Virus record (IMG/VR): IMGVR_UViG_3300011115_000580
Coordinates: 1 to 24,651 of that record
DNA: 24,651 nucleotides
Reading direction: 5' to 3' (one strand)
Origin: a virus
Made by a program: the position numbers and the translations under genes
Shown: positions 13,309 through 18,379 of the stretch, one piece after another
How the letters are laid out: each line of letters starts with the position of its first letter
Position numbering within the stretch: position 1 is the stretch's first letter
Notes under the pieces: generated by a model
Seen by the model: the letters and a program-made list of their open reading frames with translations, nothing else
Told to the model about the DNA's origin: nothing
Databases searched by the model: none

Positions 13309-13580
13309 GGCTTGTCCTCCTGCTTTGCCTTGTCGCGTTCAGCTTTCTTCCTGGCTCTGCCGGCGCGGGCGGCTTCCATGTTGGTATTGTTCGCGGCGCC
13401 TAGCTGGCGATAATACTCTGAGTCGCCGCGCACCTTGCGGCGTCCACGGCGTAGGCCACCCATCGCACCCAGCTTGCTCATGTAGGCGGTGATCTCGATG
13501 CGGTCCTGCGGCGTAAGGGTTGCCTCCCACTCGGCGCGGAGGCGGGCTTTTTCTTTTGCGGTCAGATCGTCGTCGTTCAT
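13305..13580 (-). CDS. Small charged phage protein of unknown function
   Basis: 91 residues, highly charged, with Lys/Arg-rich ends (MNDDDLTAKEKARLRAEWEA; ARAGRARKKAERDKAKQEDKP). A central LGAMGGLRRGRRKVRGDSEYY block could bind nucleic acid. No cysteines, membrane segment or catalytic motif. It starts at ATG 13580, overlapping the 39-residue gene's stop by ATGA, and its own stop overlaps the next ATG, so it sits in a fully coupled gene chain. Function unknown. Confidence 0.55.
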   Translation of the reverse strand: MNDDDLTAKEKARLRAEWEATLTPQDRIEITAYMSKLGAMGGLRRGRRKVRGDSEYYRQLGAANNTNMEAARAGRARKKAERDKAKQEDKP

Positions 13581-13696
13581 CCTATGATCCTTCGCGGGGT
13601 CGTGGCGTTGATGTGGACTGCGACCAGGCGCTGGGCGAGGGTGGGCGGTGCTGGGCGTGTAAACAGGGCGCGGAGGGCGTTAAGTATTTTCGTCAT
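13577..13696 (-). CDS. 39-residue basic peptide, unknown function
   Basis: From ATG 13696, with GGGAG 8 bases upstream: MTKILNALRALFTRPAPPTL then AQRLVAVHINATTPRRIIG. It is basic, with an amphipathic N-terminal helix. The stop overlaps the next start (ATGA) and the start lies 17 bases inside the preceding gene, as in a coupled operon. A longer in-frame reading to 13798 is proline-rich and less plausible. Support comes mainly from the ribosome site and the overlaps. Confidence 0.45.
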   Translation of the reverse strand: MTKILNALRALFTRPAPPTLAQRLVAVHINATTPRRIIG

Positions 13697-13856
13697 TGGT
13701 TTTCTCCCATAAAATGCCGGCGTTGCCGCATGGGCCACCTTGGGCGCGGGCGTCCTGGGTGGTGGTGTCGGGCGGGGCGGTGGGCGCGTGACACTCACCC
13801 GCAGAGTGCTGGGGCCAGTGTGCGTGACGGCAGTCGAGGCACATCTGTATTTTCAT
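13680..13856 (-). CDS. 58-residue Cys-rich protein, possible zinc finger
   Basis: From ATG 13856: MKIQMCLDCRHAHWPQHSAG, with Cys at positions 6, 9, 22 and 43 and several His residues between. The CxxC start plus two later Cys suggests one zinc site. Many phages encode such tiny CxxC proteins in early regions, some of which block host enzymes. The start overlaps the preceding stop as ATGA (13853-13856). The in-frame extension to 14075 reads through neighbouring genes and is rejected. Function unknown. Confidence 0.5.
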   Translation of the reverse strand: MKIQMCLDCRHAHWPQHSAGECHAPTAPPDTTTQDARAQGGPCGNAGILWEKTNDENT

Positions 13857-14053
13857 GGATTTTTGCCTTTTGTCTTTTCTTTGAACGCTTTGATGGCGGC
13901 GGCGCGGGCCTCTGGCGTGACGGTGGCCCAGTCGAAATCTGGGGGCGGGCGTCCACGGCGGTATTGCACCTGACCCACCTTCCTCGCGGCTTTGTCGGCG
14001 GCTTCGGCGGCAGAGGGCGGGTGGGTTGCCATTGTTTTTTTGCTGCGTTTCAT
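13853..14053 (-). CDS. 66-residue basic protein, unknown function
   Basis: MKRSKKTMATHPPSAAEAAD onward, with RRGRPPPDFDWATVTPEARAAAIKAFKEKTKGK. The RRGRPPP segment resembles an AT-hook-like minor-groove binder, followed by a helical tail. ATG 14053 overlaps the preceding stop by ATGA and its stop overlaps the following start. A second Met at 14032 is an alternative. A DNA-binding role is a guess from the Arg-Gly-Arg-Pro core. Confidence 0.5.
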   Translation of the reverse strand: MKRSKKTMATHPPSAAEAADKAARKVGQVQYRRGRPPPDFDWATVTPEARAAAIKAFKEKTKGKNP

Positions 14054-14322
14054 AGGCTGTTTTCCGCGTGTTCAATCATTTTATCCCAGAGGCTGTCGCT
14101 GGTTTGAGCGATGTCGAACTGATCTGAGGTGGCTGGCTTGCCGTCTACTTCAAGGGCAATCGTCTCGACCTCGGGCGCTTCGGGCGGCTCGCCTCCGTTC
14201 GCATATGACGCACCTCGCTGTGGCGCGGGGGGCGTGTAGAAGTAGGTCAGCTTTATGTGGCTTTCGATTTCTTCGGAAAACTCAAAAGTGGTTTCGAGGA
14301 TGTGGCTGGTTGTTTTGCTCAT
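14050..14322 (-). CDS. 90-residue acidic protein, unknown function
   Basis: MSKTTSHILETTFEFSEEIE onward; acidic, with a PPAPQRGASYANGGEPPEAPEVETIALEV middle and a helical end (SLWDKMIEHAENSL). It overlaps both neighbours by ATGA. The opening beta-strand (HILETTFEFSEEIESHIKLTYFYTPP) resembles a small beta sheet. No recognised domain, and no function can be assigned. Confidence 0.5.
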   Translation of the reverse strand: MSKTTSHILETTFEFSEEIESHIKLTYFYTPPAPQRGASYANGGEPPEAPEVETIALEVDGKPATSDQFDIAQTSDSLWDKMIEHAENSL

Positions 14323-14402
14323 GGCGTGGCGACCCAGAGCGCGAAGAACAAGAACGCCAGGGCTATGGCTGCGATGGCGGTGGTGATGTACTGGCGGATC
14401 AT
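14319..14402 (-). CDS. 27-residue single-span membrane microprotein
   Basis: A tiny frame, MIRQYITTAIAAIALAFLFF then ALWVATP, fills the only apparent gap between two leftward genes. Its ATG (14402 to 14400) overlaps the preceding stop and its TGA (14321 to 14319) overlaps the next ATG, so both ends show ATGA coupling. The product is one hydrophobic helix with a short basic N-terminus. Coupling at both ends is strong positional support. Function unknown; membrane insertion or toxicity is possible. Confidence 0.55.
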   Translation of the reverse strand: MIRQYITTAIAAIALAFLFFALWVATP

Positions 14403-15142
14403 TTCGCGTCCTCCAGCAACTGCACTAATTTGTTAGCCATGCGTTGATAAGCCGCCGCATCAGCCTTACCAGCCGCCGCATAGGCCGCATCAGCCGCATA
14501 AGCCGCACCAGCCGCATCATCCGCCGCATGAGCCGCCGCATAAGCCGCATCAGCCGCCGCATAAGCCGCAGAAGCCGCCGCATAAGCCGCCGCATAAGCC
14601 GCCGCACCAGCCGCACCAGCCGCATAAGCCGCCGCATAAGCCGCCGCACCAGCCGCACCAGCCGCATAAGCCGCATAAGCCGCATCAGCCGCCACACGAC
14701 CAACCGACTCACCGCGCATCAGCGGCAGCAGTACGTCAGCGCATTGTTTTATTGCTGCCGTCACTGCCGCATCGTTTACACGCGGCAAGCCATCGGTCAG
14801 TAGCCAGTGCAGCCAGTGCCAACCGACACGCGACAAATCCGCGCCGGGTGTAATCGCTGCACTAAAGCGCATAGGCCAGCGCATCGCGTCGGTGTTCGGC
14901 AAGCCTTCAAAAATTGTATCTTCCAACCGCGCCAGCATTTGCGGGATGCCGAGGCGCGTTTCGTATTCTGCGTGATCGTCAGCGTTGCTCGTTGCACCCA
15001 AGCTTTGCAGCGTACAGCCGACAGCGCAGCCTTTTCCGTTTTCCCAGTATTGGCCTTTGACCAGCCGATCGGCGTCGGCGTGGGCTTGTAGATCAGCCAG
15101 CAGCTTCGATTTAATCGCGGGGTCATTGTGATAGGCGCTCAT
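14399..15142 (-). CDS. Conserved phage protein with an Ala/Tyr repeat tail
   Basis: 247 residues. The first 145 form an apparent globular domain: YHNDPAIKSKLLADLQAHADADRLVKG, GCAVGCTLQ, ETRLGIPQMLARLEDTIFEGLPN, then SRVGWHWLHWLLTD. This layout recurs in phages. Residues about 155-230 are repeats of AAYAA, AAGAA and AAADAA, encoded by GCN-rich DNA with an exact 42-base tandem duplication. The end (YQRMANKLVQLLEDAK) is helical. The repeats may form a long alanine helix or a repeat solenoid. AAGGA lies 11 bases before ATG 15142. Function unknown; repeat number is likely to vary between relatives. Confidence 0.65.
   Translation of the reverse strand: MSAYHNDPAIKSKLLADLQAHADADRLVKGQYWENGKGCAVGCTLQSLGATSNADDHAEYETRLGIPQMLARLEDTIFEGLPNTDAMRWPMRFSAAITPGADLSRVGWHWLHWLLTDGLPRVNDAAVTAAIKQCADVLLPLMRGESVGRVAADAAYAAYAAGAAGAAAYAAAYAAGAAGAAAYAAAYAAASAAYAAADAAYAAAHAADDAAGAAYAADAAYAAAGKADAAAYQRMANKLVQLLEDAK
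14581..14664. repeat. Exact 42-bp tandem duplication inside the Ala/Tyr repeat gene
   Basis: Bases 14581-14622 and 14623-14664 are identical. They encode two copies of a 14-residue Ala/Gly/Tyr unit on the minus strand. The surrounding 14450-14700 is built from shorter GCCGCA, GCATAAGCC and GCACCAGCC units. The length is a multiple of three, so the frame is kept. Confidence 0.85.
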
Positions 15143-15175
15143 GGTGGTGGTGTCCTTTTTGTGTTGTTTGAGAGG

Positions 15176-15376
15176 CTAGAGGGGCGAGCGGGTTGCGTCA
15201 AGGGTGGGGTCGATGGCGGCTTGGAGGCGGCGCATTGTCTCGGTTTTGCGGGCGGTGGTGCAGTCGAAGCAGCTTATGACGCGCTTGTGTTCGTCGAGGG
15301 TGATCCGCGCACCTTGCGCGAACTGGCGTGAGCAAGAGCAAGTGCCGGCGAAGCGGGCGTTTATGGTGCGGGTCAT
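15176..15376 (-). CDS. 66-residue zinc-ribbon-like protein
   Basis: MTRTINARFAGTCSCSRQFA onward. Cys13 and Cys15 face Cys36 and Cys39 (SCFDC), separated by ARITLDEHKRV, a compact zinc-ribbon-like arrangement seen in small phage and plasmid proteins with the FAGTC.C start. ATG 15376 overlaps the preceding 28-residue gene by ATGA. The first knuckle is CxC rather than CxxC, so metal binding is likely but not certain. Function unknown. Confidence 0.6.
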   Translation of the reverse strand: MTRTINARFAGTCSCSRQFAQGARITLDEHKRVISCFDCTTARKTETMRRLQAAIDPTLDATRSPL

Positions 15377-15459
15377 TGGGTGGCCTGGAGGACGCGGGTG
15401 GCTGCGTTGTGGGCGTCGGTGACGGCGGCGAAGAGGGCGTGGAGGGTGGTCTTGGTCAT
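15373..15459 (-). CDS. 28-residue leader peptide-like gene at the head of the leftward island
   Basis: From ATG 15459: MTKTTLHALFAAVTDAHNAA then TRVLQATQ. It is a short amphipathic helix. Its stop overlaps the zinc-ribbon gene's ATG (ATGA). It is the first frame after the leftward promoter at 15506-15534, about 40 bases downstream. It may work mainly to couple translation into the next gene. The longer in-frame start at 15585 lies upstream of the promoter and is rejected. Confidence 0.4.
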   Translation of the reverse strand: MTKTTLHALFAAVTDAHNAATRVLQATQ

Positions 15460-15505
15460 GGTGGCGGGGCCTTTTGTTTGTGTGGTTTGTCGGGTTAGTG
15501 AGGGG

Positions 15506-15534
15506 AAATTATTTGAGCGGCTTGCGCCTGTCAA
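15506..15534 (-). promoter_or_regulatory. Leftward promoter of the accessory island
   Basis: Read leftward, TTGACA (15534 to 15529) matches the -35 consensus and TAATTT (15511 to 15506) follows after 17 bases as a -10. It lies 47 bases before the first leftward start at 15459. The bases just after the -35 (GGCGCAAGC) recur at a second leftward promoter upstream of the SprT-like gene. Confidence 0.6.
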
Positions 15535-15632
15535 GCGGGATAATGAGGGGGTGTTTTGGGTGAGGTAGTTTGTAGTCGAAAGCATCGAAATGGGTGCAAG
15601 TTAGGGCCGGTTTTGTTGGGCTAGATGCAAAC

Positions 15633-15859
15633 GCTTCAAGACGTTGAGGCACGTTGAAGCAAACGTTGAAGCAACACTTAGGCCCGGTTTTGCTGGGTAA
15701 GTGTGCGTTTTGGGCTGTTTTCGTGTTTTGACGTTGAGGCAGTTTGCTTCAACGCTTGCGCCTGTTACTTTTAAAACGCTTCAACGGTTGAGGCTGAGTG
15801 AGTGGTTTGGAGGCTAGGGTTTCCGCCGTTTTTTATGGAGGCGCTTCAATCGTTGAGGC
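15633..15859. repeat. Cluster of ten GTTGARGC half-sites, several as dyads
   Basis: Forward copies of GTTGAGGC/GTTGAAGC begin at 15643, 15653, 15665, 15733, 15787 and 15852. Inverted copies (GCTTCAAN) begin at 15633, 15746, 15778 and 15843. Three are arranged as GCTTCAA, a spacer of 2-3 bases, then GTTGAGGC (15633, 15778, 15843). Such clusters are typical of initiator iterons or multi-operator control regions. Confidence 0.65.
15674..15704. repeat. Hairpin inside the half-site cluster
   Basis: ACACTTA (15674-15680) pairs with TAAGTGT (15698-15704), and CCC inside can pair with GGG. The interior is the second copy of the 20-base direct repeat. A stem inside an iteron field is a common feature of replication origins. 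Confidence 0.45.
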
Positions 15860-15884
15860 AGTGTTTTTTCGGTGCCCAAATAAT

Positions 15885-15920
15885 GAGGCTTTCTTCCCCC
15901 CCCCGTAGGGGGGAAGCCTC
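15885..15920 (-). terminator. C/G-rich hairpin, probable terminator of the SprT-like transcript
   Basis: A left arm GAGGCTT (15885-15891), then TTCCCCCC, faces GGGGGGAAGCCTC (15908-15920), giving a long stem with a 4-base bulge. Read leftward it is followed by ATTATTT. It lies about 130 bases after the last gene of the 16825-16053 transcript and before the next promoter. The T-tract is interrupted, so efficiency is uncertain. Confidence 0.45.
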
Positions 15921-15940
15921 AAGGGTGAAGCGTTTGGATA

Positions 15941-16030
15941 TGCACCTTGGGGCCGTGCACCTTGTGGCCATGCACCTTGCGCACCTTGCCGGCGGGCCTG
16001 GTGCGGCGGGCCTGGGGCCGGCGGGCCTGG
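15941..16030. repeat. Two sets of short periodic repeats, about 15-base period
   Basis: TGCACCTTG begins at 15941, 15956 and 15971 (period 15), with a partial fourth copy at 15981. GGCGGGCCTGG begins at 15991, 16005 and 16020. Together they form a 90-base GC-rich block next to the half-site cluster. Confidence 0.7.
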
Positions 16031-16052
16031 GGCTTGGGAGGGAGGAGGGAGG

Positions 16053-16229
16053 TTAGGCTTCGATCTTCTTGGCTGTTCCGCCATGTCGCTCCGCATACGC
16101 CTCAGCGCGAGCTTTGGTTATGCCGAACATGCGCTGCGACATATGTTGGCCGATCCATTGCCAGTCTTGCGGCTCAGTTTGCATCGTGGCAGCGATAAAG
16201 CGAAAGTGTTCTAATGTTGCATGGTTCAT
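16053..16229 (-). CDS. 58-residue phage protein, unknown function
   Basis: From ATG 16229: MNHATLEHFRFIAATMQTEP then QDWQWIGQHMSQRMFGITKA and RAEAYAERHGGTAKKIEA. It is helical, rich in Gln, His and Met, with no Cys and no membrane span. AGGAAAG lies about 9 bases before the start. It follows the SprT-like gene by 29 bases and is likely on the same transcript. The frame is clean and has balanced composition, unlike the low-complexity frames around it. Function unknown. Confidence 0.6.
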   Translation of the reverse strand: MNHATLEHFRFIAATMQTEPQDWQWIGQHMSQRMFGITKARAEAYAERHGGTAKKIEA

Positions 16230-16258
16230 TGTTTCAATCTTTCCTGGTTCAAGGCGGG

Positions 16259-16825
16259 TTACGCGGCGTTAATGCTTCCGCCGCAATGGCAGGTGGGGAG
16301 ACCGGCATCGACATTTTTTTGAGCTGTGCGGCATGACCAGCCGCAATCATCGCAGGTAAGCTTAATCATGCGGGTGCCCTGTTTCTTGCGACCAGACAGC
16401 GCCGTGTTCAAGGCCGCGTGGGGGTATTCGCCGAGGCTATCGGCAAGGGCTTGCAGGTCTTTGATAAGGGCCGGGCCAGGGACCGTGGCGGTCATCTTGC
16501 CGGTGAGGCCGAGGGAAAGGGCAACGCGTTTAAACGCGCCCTTGTGACCGCATTCCAGGCCGACGGCGGCGTGGATCAATTCGTGGAGCAGGATGGCGAG
16601 AACGTCGACGGCGTTTGATTGGCTGGGGCAGATAAATATTTCGGTGGTGTTGTCGGCGCTGGCGAGGTTTGACCAGCATTCGCCGATCCGCTTAAACTTG
16701 CCGCCTTTGCCGCCGGCAGGGATACCGACCGAGGCGCGAACGGCGGGAAGTGGGAAGCCCCGCGCGATGAAGAGAGGCGCGAAACGCTCGACGGCGGATT
16801 GAAGGTATGTTTCACGGGTTTGCAT
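16259..16825 (-). CDS. SprT-like zinc metallopeptidase
   Basis: 188 residues. HELIHAAVG (81-89) is the HExxH motif, with Glu82 as catalytic base and His81/His85 as zinc ligands. The following ECGHKGAFKR (91-100) gives His94 as the probable third ligand, as in SprT/Spartan proteins. The C-terminus carries a zinc ribbon (Cys158, 161, 165, 179, 181; CDDCGWSC ... TCHCGG). Cellular SprT/Spartan proteins cut DNA-bound proteins; a role against DNA-protein crosslinks or host DNA-bound proteins is therefore inferred. AAGGA lies 8 bases before ATG 16825, with a clear promoter upstream. It lies next to the proposed origin region. Confidence 0.85.
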   Translation of the reverse strand: MQTRETYLQSAVERFAPLFIARGFPLPAVRASVGIPAGGKGGKFKRIGECWSNLASADNTTEIFICPSQSNAVDVLAILLHELIHAAVGLECGHKGAFKRVALSLGLTGKMTATVPGPALIKDLQALADSLGEYPHAALNTALSGRKKQGTRMIKLTCDDCGWSCRTAQKNVDAGLPTCHCGGSINAA

Positions 16826-16860
16826 GGTTTGATCCTTTTTGCGTGGTTTCTGTGTCGCGC

Positions 16861-16894
16861 ATTATATATAGGGCAAGGCGCTTGCGTCTGTGAA
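16861..16894 (-). promoter_or_regulatory. Leftward promoter of the SprT-like gene
   Basis: Read leftward, TTCACA (16894 to 16889) is a -35 and, 18 bases on, TATATA (16870 to 16865) overlaps a perfect TATAAT (16866 to 16861). The ATG is 36 bases further. The bases after the -35 (GACGCAAGC) match those at the 15506-15534 promoter with one change. Confidence 0.6.
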
Positions 16895-16944
16895 GAGGGA
16901 AAATGGGGGTTGTGGAAAATAGTTTTAATGAGTAAATATTAGGC

Positions 16945-17352
16945 ATGAAAACGGCGCAAGCGAACGGAAACGGGAAAGTCAGACGCCCCGAGGGGCTGAA
17001 CCGGCTTGTCATTCCCGCGCCTTTGGGCAAACCTCCCGGTGCACAGGCTCTGACAACGCGAGACATTAAACGCGCTATACATGACGCGGCTGTGGACTGC
17101 CGGCCCGGCGGCTTTGCGGAATATCTCATAGAATTGTCACGCTCTGACGTAGCTTCTGACCGCGCCACGTTCGCCGGCTGCGTCCTCCGCCTATTGCCGC
17201 CCGTCCAGGCCCAGGCCGGCGGGCCGCCGATCACCATCAACCTCGGCTGGCTCACCGGGCGGGCCGTCGCCGGCAGCGCTCATGTCACGCTCGATCAGCC
17301 CGCGCCCGCTCCCGCCGACGCGGGGGATGGGCAGGGGGATGGGCTAGAGTGA
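16945..17352 (+). CDS. Possible small terminase subunit
   Basis: 135 residues. The central region (ALTTRDIKRAIHDAAVDCRPGGFAEYLIELSRSDVASDRATFAGCVLRLLP) is helical. It resembles the short proteins with a RDIK..I..A...GG...YL......D...F..CVL..LP pattern that precede large terminase genes in many phages and are often taken as small terminases. The Pro/Ala/Gly-rich tail is likely disordered. Two genes lie between it and the large terminase, which weakens the assignment. No clear ribosome site precedes ATG 16945. A different DNA-binding role is possible. Confidence 0.45.
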   Translation: MKTAQANGNGKVRRPEGLNRLVIPAPLGKPPGAQALTTRDIKRAIHDAAVDCRPGGFAEYLIELSRSDVASDRATFAGCVLRLLPPVQAQAGGPPITINLGWLTGRAVAGSAHVTLDQPAPAPADAGDGQGDGLE

Positions 17353-17549
17353 CGGGCCATTGGCAAGGCATTGATAAGCCTAGGCTTTCTGCCCGAGTGT
17401 GGCGGAGAGGGTATCCGCCACTCGGCCCTGCCCAGGCGAAACAGACCCCCCACCCCCCCGAAAACGGCAGGGCGGGGGGCCTCGGTGCCGGTACCCCCTC
17501 CCCCCCATCGCCAATCCCGTTTTTATTTTTTTCATAAAAAGGAACTCAC
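17353..17549. other. Non-coding stretch with a palindrome, a strong hairpin and poly-C tracts next to the packaging genes
   Basis: A perfect 12-base palindrome AAGCCTAGGCTT lies at 17376-17387. CGAGTGTGGCGGA (17394-17406) pairs with TCCGCCACTCG (17414-17424) apart from a 2-base bulge. C-runs follow at about 17446-17459 and 17504-17515. It separates the small-terminase-like gene from the next gene. It could be an attenuator or terminator, or a packaging (cos/pac) recognition site. The only frame through it is a proline-rich translation of the C-runs. Confidence 0.4.
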
Positions 17550-18095
17550 ATGCGCCCTTTGCTCACCGTCGCGGCCTTAGTCGCGCTGCTGCCCCCCCTG
17601 GCCCACGCGACCACCATTCAGGTCTGCGACGGTGAGTTCGCTCTTTGCGCCGCAAGTCCCACGACTGCGGTCCCAGGCCAGACGATCAACGTCAACGGCA
17701 AGACGTTTCCTCTTGGCACTTCAGTCTGCCCCGTCCTCAAAGGCCCCGCGCTCGCCGACATGGAGCTAATGAACAATTCATGCGCCGCCCCAGCCCCCGG
17801 CAAGGTCTGGAGCTTGTTCCAGCCCCGCAAGCAATTCCCCCAAGCTCCGACCTGGTCAACGCAGCCCGCCGCGTTTAGGAAGTTCACCACCACCGCAACG
17901 CCCACTGGCGGCATGTCAAACATGTTCAGCTTCCCCTGCACAATACGCCCCAACCCCATCAACGGCACAAAGCTTGCCGACTGCTACGGCCCGATGAACG
18001 AAAGCCCCACAGGAACAGCCGTTCCCGCTGGCACAGAAGTTATGACGCAAAGCCCTGCCGGCGCAGCTAACCCTGTTGGTGGCCCGACGCCGTGA
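17550..18095 (+). CDS. Secreted Cys-containing protein of unknown function
   Basis: 181 residues with a clear signal peptide, MRPLLTVAALVALLPPLAHA, likely cut before TTIQVC. Six cysteines follow in the mature part (in VCDGEFALC, SVCPV, NNSCAAP, FPCTI, LADCYG), suggesting disulphides and a periplasmic or extracellular place. The tail is Gly/Pro/Thr-rich. AAGGA lies 7 bases before ATG 17550. It is unusual to find an exported, disulphide-type protein between terminase genes. A host-surface or superinfection role, or virion decoration, can be imagined, but there is no recognised domain. The stop overlaps the next GTG start (GTGA). Confidence 0.7.
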   Translation: MRPLLTVAALVALLPPLAHATTIQVCDGEFALCAASPTTAVPGQTINVNGKTFPLGTSVCPVLKGPALADMELMNNSCAAPAPGKVWSLFQPRKQFPQAPTWSTQPAAFRKFTTTATPTGGMSNMFSFPCTIRPNPINGTKLADCYGPMNESPTGTAVPAGTEVMTQSPAGAANPVGGPTP

Positions 18096-18358
18096 ACTGG
18101 GGCGACATACTTAAAGCGATTATCCCTGTAGTCGTCGCGTCAATTGCGTGGCTGCTGGGCGAAGTAAATGGCATGGGCATCCGCATGACCAAGATTGAGG
18201 GTCAGATGCCAATGTTGATTACACCGCAAGGCATCCCTACCGACAGCCCTTTATCTGCTGATGCGCGGCACAAGATGCGTGAGGAAATATTCACGCAGAT
18301 GAACGATATGAACGTCAGATTGAGGCTGATGGAAGAGCGTCAAAAGCAACTTAAATAG
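18092..18358 (+). CDS. Small membrane-anchored coiled-coil protein before the large terminase
   Basis: 88 residues from GTG 18092, overlapping the previous stop. An N-terminal hydrophobic segment (ILKAIIPVVVASIAWLLGEV) is followed by a variable linker with TDSPLSADARHKMREEIF, then a heptad-like helix (NDMNVRLRLMEERQKQLK). Small proteins with this plan (one membrane span, a TDSPLS block and a coiled coil) are common upstream of large terminases in phages. Their function is unknown. A role in the membrane or in head assembly are both guesses. Confidence 0.6.
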   Translation: MNWGDILKAIIPVVVASIAWLLGEVNGMGIRMTKIEGQMPMLITPQGIPTDSPLSADARHKMREEIFTQMNDMNVRLRLMEERQKQLK

Positions 18359-18379
18359 CAAAAGCACACCCCACAAAAC

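Larger units (their letters stand above)
15460..16052. other. Large non-coding, repeat-rich region (putative origin and control region)
   Basis: 593 bases without a convincing gene. From right to left it holds two sets of 14-15-base repeats (15941-16030), a C/G-rich hairpin (15885-15920), ten GTTGARGC half-sites (15633-15859), a 31-base hairpin (15674-15704), a 20-base direct repeat seen twice (15601-15620 and 15678-15697, 18 of 20 bases alike) and a leftward promoter. Open frames across it are low-complexity translations of the repeats. Iterons plus hairpins plus promoter suggest a replication origin or a hub that controls the leftward genes. Confidence 0.5.

Noticed and set aside
13520-14107. 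A 195-residue plus-strand frame across the micro-gene cluster
   Set aside because: Arg/Gly/Cys-heavy and unlike a real protein; the opposite strand carries several short genes joined by exact ATGA overlaps with ribosome sites.
14440-14700. Repeat block considered as a CRISPR array
   Set aside because: Repeats are contiguous, short and in-frame coding with no unique spacers of constant length.
14444-14803. A plus-strand Arg/Ile/Ser repeat frame
   Set aside because: It is the complement of the Ala/Tyr repeat DNA and is low-complexity (RRISRISR); the minus-strand frame has a normal globular N-terminal domain.
15802-16096. Frames on both strands across the 15-base repeats (84 and 87 residues)
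   Set aside because: Both are periodic Gly/Pro/Ala or His/Leu translations of the repeats; the adjacent 58-residue gene has a cleaner composition and a proper start.
16909-16944. Possible rightward promoter TTGTGG-17-TAAATA before the small-terminase-like gene
   Set aside because: The boxes are weak and the start site would fall on or after the ATG.
17349-17537. A 62-residue plus-strand frame starting at a GTGA overlap
   Set aside because: Apart from the overlap it is a Pro/Gly-rich translation of a hairpin and C-runs, ending in a T-rich stretch, with no protein-like character.
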